Shown one piece after another: positions 56,395 to 64,000 of a stretch of 64,000 nucleotides of DNA. The notes beneath the pieces are model-generated. The model searched no databases. It was not told the origin of the DNA and saw nothing but the letters and a program-made list of their open reading frames with translations. Source of the stretch: Erysipelotrichales bacterium (GTDB lineage Bacteria > Bacillota_I > Bacilli_A > Erysipelotrichales > Erysipelotrichaceae); contig CAJTJP010000001.1 of the NCBI GenBank assembly GCA_910576855.1, forward strand, positions 1-64,000, in the 5' to 3' direction. Both the position numbers and the translations under genes were made by a program. The first letter of the stretch is position 1; each line of letters starts with the position of its first letter.

Positions 56395-57528
56395 ATGAAG
56401 CTTTTGATAAATATAGTGATTGTGTGTTTGCGCTTCATTTACTTTTTTATGAAGTTAATGCCCGTTAAGCATAAAGTCGTTATGATTTCCAGACAAGCGA
56501 ATCAGCCGTCATTAGATTTTATTTTGTTGAAGGAAGCTTTATATCGACAGGATCCAAATCTTAAGATTAAATTGCTTTGTCGGACATTGGACGGCGGTAT
56601 ACAGTCAAAATTATCGAATAAGATAAAATATTTCTTTCATATGCTTAAGCAGATGAAAGAAATTGCCGTAAGTGAGGTCGTTGTATTAGATTCTTATTGT
56701 ATCGTTATTTCATTGCTTCATCATAGAAAATCACTGAAAATAATTCAGATGTGGCATTCGATCGGCAGTATGAAAAAATTCGGTTATACAGCTTTAGATA
56801 CTGCAGAAGGAACCAAAAAAGATGTGGCAAGAATGATGCATATGCATGAAAACTATTCTTATGTATTTGCCAGCTCTACAGTCTATCAAGGAGATTTGGC
56901 CAAAGGCTTTCATTGTGATGAAGGCATCGTTCGTATTTTTCCGTTGCCAAGAATTGATTTATTAACAGATGCACACTATCGAGAATTGAAAAGAAATGAA
57001 ATATTTGATCGATACCCTGAATGGAAGCATCATGAGATAATAGCTTATTGTCCCACCTTTCGCAAAGATGAAAATGAAATGCAAGCAGCTGCAGATGCCT
57101 TATGTGATGCGCTGTATGATAATCAAATCTTGGTTGTAAAGCTTCATCCGCTATCAAAAGTCAAGTTGACAAATACAAAAGCTTACTATGCTTCAGAATT
57201 TTCATCTTTTGATATTTTATTTGCTGCCGATGCCGTAATCAGTGATTATTCATGCATTGTTTATGAAGCAGCATTGTTAGACATCCCCCTTTACTTTTAT
57301 AATTTTGATATGTACAAATACAACGAGGGGCGAGGTTTGGCGATTGATTATGAACATGAATTACCGGGTCTGATCAGTAAAAATCCTAATGAAATCACAA
57401 CTGCGATTCATCAAGGTGAGTATGATATGAAGGCACTTCAGCAATTCTGTAATCGCTATGTACAACGTAACGGCAATGCAAGCGATAATATGGCAAGCTT
57501 TATTTTAAAGACAGCGAAAGGAGCGTGA
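56395..57528 (+). CDS. CDP-glycerol glycerophosphotransferase family protein (short)
   Basis: A 377-residue protein of the TagB/TagF family that transfers glycerol phosphate or ribitol phosphate from a CDP carrier. An N-terminal hydrophobic stretch (about 3-20) would hold it at the membrane. Family motifs are MWHSIGSMKKFGYTALD, YCPTFRKDENE, VVKLHPLSK and SDYSCIVYEAALLDIPLYFY (D-Y-S). I chose the ATG at 56395 with ACGGAGTGATT; a TTG ten codons earlier is open but lacks support. Its length suits a primer enzyme like TagB. It is one of three such enzymes here. Confidence 0.88.
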   Translation: MKLLINIVIVCLRFIYFFMKLMPVKHKVVMISRQANQPSLDFILLKEALYRQDPNLKIKLLCRTLDGGIQSKLSNKIKYFFHMLKQMKEIAVSEVVVLDSYCIVISLLHHRKSLKIIQMWHSIGSMKKFGYTALDTAEGTKKDVARMMHMHENYSYVFASSTVYQGDLAKGFHCDEGIVRIFPLPRIDLLTDAHYRELKRNEIFDRYPEWKHHEIIAYCPTFRKDENEMQAAADALCDALYDNQILVVKLHPLSKVKLTNTKAYYASEFSSFDILFAADAVISDYSCIVYEAALLDIPLYFYNFDMYKYNEGRGLAIDYEHELPGLISKNPNEITTAIHQGEYDMKALQQFCNRYVQRNGNASDNMASFILKTAKGA

Positions 57529-57535
57529 TAAAGTT

Positions 57536-59191
57536 ATGGATAAGTTAGTAATCAATGAAATGGTATGGGATAACATCTATTTAATCATTCGTTTTAATAT
57601 TAAGGATATTACTGAATACGACTTCTTTATTACAGACTTGAAGCATACATATCCGCTTTATAAGCAGAACAATGAATTGATTATCAATATTGTGAATATT
57701 CAAGAAACAAAGCTGTTGGATAACGGAAAATGGTATTTATTCTATAATAAAAACGATGTCCGCAGCTATTTGGCTGTAAGCGCAGAATGCGGATATCATT
57801 TAGAGCATCTGGATAAAGTATATCGTTACGGAGCGGAATGTTATGCTTACGTAGTAAATTTTCAAATAATTGATAAACAGACCTTGGAAACAAAGACTGA
57901 ACAGCAGAATTATGATAAATCAATACAATGCGATGAAACAGATTTACTGTTATGTATGTTTACGACTTATATGAAACGAAACGATCATCCTGATAAAAAG
58001 GATATACGATTGGAATCTAAATCGTTCAAACAGGCAATTCGTAAGCTTGTGTTCATTATCGTAAAAGCGAGTATTCGTGTGCTGTATCGATTCTTAAATG
58101 CAATTCGAAGAAATGACGGAAGGCATATTTTGTTTATGTCAGAAACACGTGTTCCGATCAGCGGTAATTTAAAAGCGATTGATGATCGAATGAAGGAAAG
58201 AGAGCTTGATAAGGATTTTATCATCAGTTATTCATTTTCTAAAACATTGCAGCAAAGCAAACTGAAAACATTTTTTACTTGGTCCAGGCTCTTATGGCTG
58301 ATCGCTAAGCAGGATTATATATTCGTAGACGATTATGTACCGATTTTTAAAACAATCAAATTAAGCGATAAAACAAAGCTGATACAAGTATGGCATGCCG
58401 GTGTCGGGTTTAAATCTGTAGGCTATTCTCGCTTCGGAAAGTCAGGCTCTCCGATGCCGAAGGATTCCTGTCATCGAAAATATGATTATGCACTTGTCGG
58501 CAGTAAGGGATTGATTCCGGTTTATGAAGAGGTATTCGGTATTGACAGAGATCACTTCATTGCGACCGGCCTGCCACGTCTTGATAATTATTTGGATGTC
58601 GATAAAATAACAGCTTATAAGGATAAATTTTATACCGATTTTCCTGCTTTAAAGGGAAGGAAAATAATTATGTTCGCGCCGACGTATCGAGGAACGACAC
58701 AAAAGGATGCTTACTATCCTTATGATAAAATAGATATGCACGGCATTGCCAAGCTGTGTGAGGAAGAAAAATATGCTTTCTTATTTAAAATGCATCCGTT
58801 CATAACTGAAAAGGTAGATATTCCGCAAGCTTATACCACTTATATTAAGGATGTTTCAGCTTACGGTGATATCAATGAAATGTTTTACGTAACCGATATT
58901 TTGATAACTGATTTTTCCAGCAATATCTATGAGTTTTCCTTACAGCATAAGCCGATGATTTTTTACGCCTTTGACAAAGATTTCTATCAATTGACCCGTG
59001 GTGTACATCGTACCTTAGAGGAAGCGCCGGGCAATGTATGTGAAACCTTTGATGAAGTAATCGATGTGATAAAAAATGAAAATTATTCGTATGATAAGCT
59101 TGATTCCTTCTTGAAGGAAAGCTTTGATAATCATGATATGCTTTCCGCTGATTTAGTTATCAACAGTATCTTACTCAATGAAAAGAATTGA
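57536..59191 (+). CDS. CDP-glycerol glycerophosphotransferase family protein with N-terminal extension
   Basis: A 551-residue protein. The first 170 residues are a beta-rich domain I do not recognise; a membrane-associating segment follows at about 165-185. The catalytic part from about 195 has MSETRVPISGNLKAIDDRM, VWHAGVGFKSVGYSRFG, MFAPTYRGTTQKDAYY, LFKMHPFIT and TDFSSNIYEFSLQHKP, all TagF-type motifs. The arrangement is like TagF/TarL polymerases. AAGGAGCGTGATAAAGTT precedes the ATG, and it is 7 bases from the gene before. Glycerol versus ribitol substrate cannot be told. Confidence 0.88.
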   Translation: MDKLVINEMVWDNIYLIIRFNIKDITEYDFFITDLKHTYPLYKQNNELIINIVNIQETKLLDNGKWYLFYNKNDVRSYLAVSAECGYHLEHLDKVYRYGAECYAYVVNFQIIDKQTLETKTEQQNYDKSIQCDETDLLLCMFTTYMKRNDHPDKKDIRLESKSFKQAIRKLVFIIVKASIRVLYRFLNAIRRNDGRHILFMSETRVPISGNLKAIDDRMKERELDKDFIISYSFSKTLQQSKLKTFFTWSRLLWLIAKQDYIFVDDYVPIFKTIKLSDKTKLIQVWHAGVGFKSVGYSRFGKSGSPMPKDSCHRKYDYALVGSKGLIPVYEEVFGIDRDHFIATGLPRLDNYLDVDKITAYKDKFYTDFPALKGRKIIMFAPTYRGTTQKDAYYPYDKIDMHGIAKLCEEEKYAFLFKMHPFITEKVDIPQAYTTYIKDVSAYGDINEMFYVTDILITDFSSNIYEFSLQHKPMIFYAFDKDFYQLTRGVHRTLEEAPGNVCETFDEVIDVIKNENYSYDKLDSFLKESFDNHDMLSADLVINSILLNEKN

Positions 59192-59204
59192 AGGAGTGAC
59201 GTGT

Positions 59205-61931
59205 ATGAATGAAATCTTAACAGTCATAATAACCTTGGATAACGGTGAAAAAGGTCTTGCGGAAACGCTTTACAGTATTGAAAGACAGACCTTCAAAAAG
59301 TATAAGGTAGTTGTTGTCGCAGATGTAAAAACTACTGTTATTGAAAATGCGATAGCTGCGTTTAACGGAAAAGTCGAGTTGCTTATATGTAAAGATTGTT
59401 ATTTCGGAAAAGCTGCTAATTACGCATTGACACATGCGGCTACTCCTTATGTTATGTTTATGAACTCTTATGATCGTATTAATAAAAAATTTATGGCGCG
59501 TATGCTTCAGGCGTTAGAAAATAATCACGCAGCATTTGCGGTCAGTAAATCGTTTTGTATTAATCCTTTGATGACAAATAAGCAGGTTCAGCATATCTTA
59601 AGTAAAAACTATATTGAGCATAAAATGGTATATCATATGGATTGTGACTATCAGATGCTTACAACGGCACTGAACTCCTGCGTGTTTAAAACTTCCGATA
59701 TTGCAGAAATCGGCTTTAATGAAATGCTGCCGTTCGAAGCCGGCTGTGATATGGTAATGAAGCTGTTAATTAATAAAAATACATATATCGCGGTACCGAA
59801 AGCCAAATATCAATATTATGCTCCGCGTGAAAATCAGATTTTATATCATGTACCTTCTCATGATGCTCGATGGTATAAAGACTCCTTGGTTGATTATATA
59901 TTTCCGCTACTTGCTTATGCAAAAGAAAGAAAAGGGGCAATTCCGAAGTTTCTGCAGTTGTATTGCGTTTATTATATGAACTGCAGAATGATGGCAAACA
60001 AAGACAATCGTAATAAAAAGATATTATTGGGTGAAAAGCTGGATGAATACTTAGAACTGGTAGGAAAGCTTTTTCAAAGTATCGATGATTATTACTTATT
60101 AAATCAAGATATGGTGCCGTATATTACTAAAAATCCTGAGGTAAGATGTATGTATCTGCGCTTAAAATACGGCAAGGATCATGTACACTATGATTATGAT
60201 GCATGTGAGGGAGAGGAAGGAAGAGATTTACAAATGCTTTTTAAAGGCAATTTAATTTCTGCACTGTCGCTGCATCGTTTTTCCATCAATATGATGAATT
60301 ATATTGACGGAAATATTTGGATCGATGGCTCCTTGATAAATATTTTTCAATATGGTAATGTACAATTTTATGCGAAATTCAACGGCAAGAAATATATCAT
60401 TGAGGATACAGATGCATATTCGCTTACTAAATATTTCGGTATACCGAGTTATCGCAGATTGACCTATCATTTAAGATTACCGTTAAATGATACGAAAAAA
60501 CTTCAGCGAATTACTTTTTATGCCCAAATAAACGGTGAAGACTTTCAAATGAAGATATCATTTGCGAATCATTGGGCTAAACTGTCAAAATCACCTCGAT
60601 ATTCCTATTGGCGATTTAATAATTATTTTTGTCATCATGCAGATAACGGTATTGATATCAAGCCGGCGACCAAGATCAAAGTTTTAATAAGAGAAATAAA
60701 ATTTCAGCTGAATCTAATCAAAAATCATAAGAAAAATGATTTCACGGCATTGTTGTTTCGATGGCTGTATTGGATCACGCACCCTTATTTCAAACGTAAA
60801 AAAATATGGTTGATGCTGGATAAGCTGTATAAGGGCGGTGACAGCTGTGAATATCTATATCGCTATTGTGCTGATTTTAATGACGGAGTTACGAAATATT
60901 ACTTGATTAACTCTGATACAAGTGATTATAGGAATTTAGTAAAAGACGGCTATAAACCGTTAAGAAACGGAAGTCTCTTACATAAGCTTGTTTTTGTGAA
61001 TGCGGATATTGTTTTAATAACAAATTCTCATTTGTTTCCGTTTAACGGTTATACAAAAAAAACATCAAAATACATAAGAGGCTTATGCAATTTCGGTTCT
61101 ATGTGTTTACAGCATGGCTTATCTGTTCAAAAATGCGCAATCGCCCAGAGACGAATTATCGATAATACGATGATGTATTTTCTGGCAAGCCGCTTTGAAT
61201 ATGAAAACCTCTCGAAGCATGCATATGGCTATGAAGGTTTTCATGCCTTAAAGCTTACAGGAATCGGACGATATGACGGCTTAAAAAACAATGATAAAAA
61301 ACAGATACTGCTTTCTCCTACTTGGCGTATGTATAATGCACTGCCGGTAACGACAAGTGAAGGGGAGCAGCGCGGCTATAATCCTGAATTTAAGCATACA
61401 ACGTATTTTCATGTATATAATAATCTCATCAATGATGAGAAGCTGATTGCCTGTGCGAAGGCATGCGGTTATAAGATAAAGTTTTTACTGCATCCGATTT
61501 TAAGCTCACAGTTAGATGACTTTACTCCGAATTCTGAATTAGAGGTTATACCTTCGGTGGGTGATTTAAGCTATGAAAAGATTTTAACGGAATCCTCTTT
61601 AATGGTTACCGACTATTCCGGTGTACAGTTTGATTTTGCATACATGAGAAAGCCAATTGTTTATTTTCATCCTGAGGAGCTTCCTCCACATTATGATGAC
61701 GGCATTTTCTTCTATGATACAATGGGTTTTGGAGAAATATGTACAAGGTCACAGCAGTTAGTCGATACATTGTGTGATTATATGGAGCATGGCTGTGTGA
61801 TGAAGGATGAATATCGAAAACGTGCCGATAATTTTTATGAACACAGCGATCATAATAACTGTGAAAGGATTTATCAGGAGATTATGAACTATCAAGAAAT
61901 GATCGATCATGATAAATTAAGAAAAAAATAA
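59205..61931 (+). CDS. GT2 glycosyltransferase fused to a CDP-glycerol glycerophosphotransferase
   Basis: A 908-residue two-enzyme protein. The N-terminal domain (about 1-250) is a GT2 glycosyltransferase: it opens with LTVIITLDNGEKGLAETLYS and keeps the GT2 beginning of strand-loop-helix; the aspartate pair is replaced by NSYDRI, which is a variation on the usual DxD. The middle region (about 260-530) is a linker of unknown fold. The C-terminal domain (about 540-900) is TagF-like, with CLQHGLSVQKC, SPTWRMYNAL, FLLHPILSS and TDYSGVQFDFAYMRKP. I chose the ATG at 59205 because of AAGGAGTGACGTGT. It may add alternating sugar and glycerol phosphate. Confidence 0.87.
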   Translation: MNEILTVIITLDNGEKGLAETLYSIERQTFKKYKVVVVADVKTTVIENAIAAFNGKVELLICKDCYFGKAANYALTHAATPYVMFMNSYDRINKKFMARMLQALENNHAAFAVSKSFCINPLMTNKQVQHILSKNYIEHKMVYHMDCDYQMLTTALNSCVFKTSDIAEIGFNEMLPFEAGCDMVMKLLINKNTYIAVPKAKYQYYAPRENQILYHVPSHDARWYKDSLVDYIFPLLAYAKERKGAIPKFLQLYCVYYMNCRMMANKDNRNKKILLGEKLDEYLELVGKLFQSIDDYYLLNQDMVPYITKNPEVRCMYLRLKYGKDHVHYDYDACEGEEGRDLQMLFKGNLISALSLHRFSINMMNYIDGNIWIDGSLINIFQYGNVQFYAKFNGKKYIIEDTDAYSLTKYFGIPSYRRLTYHLRLPLNDTKKLQRITFYAQINGEDFQMKISFANHWAKLSKSPRYSYWRFNNYFCHHADNGIDIKPATKIKVLIREIKFQLNLIKNHKKNDFTALLFRWLYWITHPYFKRKKIWLMLDKLYKGGDSCEYLYRYCADFNDGVTKYYLINSDTSDYRNLVKDGYKPLRNGSLLHKLVFVNADIVLITNSHLFPFNGYTKKTSKYIRGLCNFGSMCLQHGLSVQKCAIAQRRIIDNTMMYFLASRFEYENLSKHAYGYEGFHALKLTGIGRYDGLKNNDKKQILLSPTWRMYNALPVTTSEGEQRGYNPEFKHTTYFHVYNNLINDEKLIACAKACGYKIKFLLHPILSSQLDDFTPNSELEVIPSVGDLSYEKILTESSLMVTDYSGVQFDFAYMRKPIVYFHPEELPPHYDDGIFFYDTMGFGEICTRSQQLVDTLCDYMEHGCVMKDEYRKRADNFYEHSDHNNCERIYQEIMNYQEMIDHDKLRKK

Positions 61932-61991
61932 AGACTTTATGCTTAAAAAACGGTATAATAAGAATAATGAAGTATTTAAAGGAGTGAGCTT

Positions 61992-62717
61992 ATGAATATA
62001 GCGATTATTTTTGCGGGAGGAAGCGGTGTTCGTATGGGAGCGGGAATGCCGAAGCAATTCTTGGAAATTAATGGTAAACCGATCATTATCCATACACTGG
62101 ATAATTTTCAACGAAGTCCCAATATTGATAAGATATACATATCATGCAAAAAAGATTATATGGACACCTTAAAGGATCTGACGGTAAGATTTGCGATTTC
62201 TAAGGTTTGCCGTATCGTGGAAGGCGGCGCAAACGGACAGGATTCAATCTATCGTGCATTATGTGCAGCCTATGAGGATAATGGTGAAGATTCCGTTGTG
62301 CTGATACATGATGGCGTTCGCCCGTTTGTAAGCGAGGAAGTAATTCGTAAAAATATTGAATGTGTCAAGAAGCACGGCAGTGCAGTAACCTGTACTTCGT
62401 TTATTGAAACACCGATTTTAAGTAAAGGCGGTAAATTGGTCGAGGATATGCCGTTAAAAAAAGAAATGTTTACAGCACAGGCACCGCAGAGCTTTTATTT
62501 AGGTGAAATCGTAAAGGCTCACAAGGAAATGAGAGAAATCAATCCAGAGTATACAGATATTGCGGATTCTTGTAACTTGCTTAGAAATTTAGGACATGAT
62601 ATTTACATAGTAGAAGGAAATCGTGGTAATATAAAAGTAACGACGCCTGAGGATTTTTATATCCTGCGTGCGCTGTTGCAGTATCGGGAAAATGAACAAA
62701 TCTTAGGATTAAAATAG
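61992..62717 (+). CDS. TarI/IspD-family cytidylyltransferase
   Basis: A 241-residue enzyme that loads an alcohol phosphate onto CTP. The CTP-binding loop is IIFAGGSGVRMGAGMPKQFL, and further motifs are LIHDGVRPFVSEE and TTPEDFYIL. The IFAGG opening and MPKQFLEINGKPIIIHTL-like stretch resemble TarI (ribitol 5-phosphate) more than IspD (methylerythritol phosphate). Its place after three CDP-alcohol-using transferases supports a TarI-type role. AAAGGAGTGAGCTT precedes the ATG. The next gene is an extended SDR rather than a TarJ-type dehydrogenase. Confidence 0.85.
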   Translation: MNIAIIFAGGSGVRMGAGMPKQFLEINGKPIIIHTLDNFQRSPNIDKIYISCKKDYMDTLKDLTVRFAISKVCRIVEGGANGQDSIYRALCAAYEDNGEDSVVLIHDGVRPFVSEEVIRKNIECVKKHGSAVTCTSFIETPILSKGGKLVEDMPLKKEMFTAQAPQSFYLGEIVKAHKEMREINPEYTDIADSCNLLRNLGHDIYIVEGNRGNIKVTTPEDFYILRALLQYRENEQILGLK

Positions 62718-62793
62718 AAGGTTGATTGCATCTGCTGAAAACAAATAGCTAGAAAGGAAAGATAATTATTTTATATAATTATCAAAATGTGTT

Positions 62794-63846
62794 ATGAATC
62801 CAATTTTGAATGATGATTTAAACAGAATAATCGCTCAGGATATCAGTTGGGAAAAGCTTCGAGATAAGCGCATTATGGTAACCGGTGCCAGCGGTATGCT
62901 GGGAACTTATTTTGTTCGTACAGTATTAAAGCTGAATGAGGCAAAGAATGCGAATATCAATGTGCTTTGCATCGTCAGAAATCCAAAGAAAATACCTTCA
63001 GATATCGCGAATAATGAGAGGGTAGAGATAGTTTCTCAGGATGTCAGCAAGCCGATGAATATTAAAGGTAATGTGGATTATATCATTCATGCAGCAAGTC
63101 CGGCAAGTCCTCTTATTATGCGTGATGATCCGGTCGGCACGATAGCCGCTAATACACTCGGTGCCTTTTACACACTGATGCTTGCCAAAGAGAAAAAAGC
63201 AGACGGCTATATGTTTATTTCATCTCGTGAGATATACGGTCAGCCACAGGAAGGACAGGAGTTCTTTGAAGAGGACAGCTATGGATTCGTAGATCCTCTG
63301 GATCCTCGCTCTTGTTATCCGGAAGGGAAAAAAGCTGCTGAAACAATGTGTGCCTCTTTTCGCGCACAATATGGTTTAAATGCGAAAACAGCTCGTCTTG
63401 CGCATACATATGGTCCGGGAATGTCGATCTATGACGGACGTGTACAAGCAGATTTCTTAAAAAATGTTTTATTTAATGAGGATATCGTTTTAAAAAGCGA
63501 TGGCTCCAGTGTAAGAACGTATACCTATATAGCCGATGCTGTTGCCGGTATGTGGCGTATCTTATTGGATGGGGATGATATTGCATATAATATCGGTGAT
63601 GAAAACGGTAAGGTATCAATTCGTGAATTAGCTGAGCTTTTGGTTAGAATTAATCCGGAAAAAGACTTGCAACTTATATTTGATATACCTAAGGATTCCG
63701 GCGCCGGTTGTGCACCCTTTACGATGGGAATCTTATCAAGTAAAAAGCTTCGCAAATTGGGTTGGAAGCCTGATAATACGATTGAAGAAGGGTTCGCAAG
63801 AACACTTCGCTATTTAGAAATTGAAAAAGAGTGCGGGAATTTATAA
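62794..63846 (+). CDS. Extended SDR, NAD-dependent epimerase/dehydratase family
   Basis: A 350-residue nucleotide-sugar-type SDR. The Rossmann motif is VTGASGMLGTYFVRTV near residue 31, and the active-site pair is Tyr and Lys in SCYPEGKKAAETM, four residues apart as usual. IIHAASPASP and ARLAHTYGPGM are further family marks. UDP-glucuronate decarboxylase- or dehydratase-like enzymes share these; the substrate is not certain. The start at 62794 has no clear ribosome site, but an in-frame stop at 62776 excludes any longer frame. It ends the locus in this window; a terminator follows. Confidence 0.87.
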   Translation: MNPILNDDLNRIIAQDISWEKLRDKRIMVTGASGMLGTYFVRTVLKLNEAKNANINVLCIVRNPKKIPSDIANNERVEIVSQDVSKPMNIKGNVDYIIHAASPASPLIMRDDPVGTIAANTLGAFYTLMLAKEKKADGYMFISSREIYGQPQEGQEFFEEDSYGFVDPLDPRSCYPEGKKAAETMCASFRAQYGLNAKTARLAHTYGPGMSIYDGRVQADFLKNVLFNEDIVLKSDGSSVRTYTYIADAVAGMWRILLDGDDIAYNIGDENGKVSIRELAELLVRINPEKDLQLIFDIPKDSGAGCAPFTMGILSSKKLRKLGWKPDNTIEEGFARTLRYLEIEKECGNL

Positions 63847-63882
63847 TCTTTCATTGAAATTTCTTTTATAAAGCTAATTAAC

Positions 63883-63920
63883 GGCAGTAGGGTATTCAAT
63901 TATTCTAAACTGCCTTTTAT
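63883..63920 (+). terminator. Terminator after the SDR gene
   Basis: GGCAGT (63883-63888) pairs with ACTGCC (63909-63914), then TTTTATTAT. The last 80 bases of the window show no gene. Confidence 0.6.
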
Positions 63921-64000
63921 TATGCGCGATTCCTTTTGTGCTTGTGATAAACGATTAAATAAATCAGTTATTTCAAGTTTACTGTAATTGTTGTATAATA

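Overview
The window is a low-GC Firmicutes chromosome, most likely an Erysipelotrichia-type gut or oral anaerobe. The pointers are AT-rich intergenic DNA, strong AGGAGG ribosome sites, sigma-A promoters, a CsoR/CopA pair, a NiaR-type niacin regulator, a GGGtGRT/NifU-like pair and a CDP-glycerol teichoic-acid locus. The lineage is inferred from gene content; no rRNA is present to confirm it.

Region 1 (1-34640) is an adhesin-like island. Three ECF sigma factors (440, 7943, 28116) each stand upstream of one or two giant secreted proteins of 1734-1812 residues (1670, 9246, 14719, 29350). Each sigma factor carries a C-terminal transmembrane helix and an outside domain of about 80-100 residues, and no separate anti-sigma gene is seen. 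The giant proteins have a signal peptide, a variable head, cadherin/Ig/MBG-like modules, an Asp-rich calcium-binding-type tail, a GGAxTGD motif, a membrane helix and a basic tail. The first sigma gene and its surface gene share a two-block promoter with identical spacing, which suggests autoregulation and co-regulation. This sigma/surface-protein system is the most interesting content of the window.

The island is interrupted between the third and fourth surface genes. A tRNA-Leu(UAG) gene is followed by a decayed 3.3-kb integrated element bounded by copies of the tRNA 3' end; it carries a YhcG-like PD-(D/E)XK nuclease, an HTH gene and the tail of a large serine recombinase. An ABC exporter, a VOC protein, an AraC regulator and a small-ORF/GNAT toxin-antitoxin-like pair follow.

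Region 2 (35000-51950) is mostly housekeeping: a hotdog thioesterase, GGGtGRT plus NifU-like proteins, an ECF vitamin transporter opposite a MocR-type regulator, NiaR and a NiaX-like niacin transporter with a clear operator, an XRE/nucleotidyltransferase toxin-antitoxin-like pair, a FAD-Rieske oxidoreductase, csoR-copA, mutY, a Nudix hydrolase, alanine dehydrogenase and a HAD phosphatase.

Region 3 (52000-63920) holds enolase and then a wall-polymer locus: a TagGH-like exporter, a membrane acyltransferase, three different CDP-glycerol glycerophosphotransferase-family enzymes (one fused to a GT2 glycosyltransferase), a TarI/IspD-type cytidylyltransferase and an extended SDR. Together they would build, decorate and export a teichoic-acid-like polymer on the same cell surface that carries the giant proteins.
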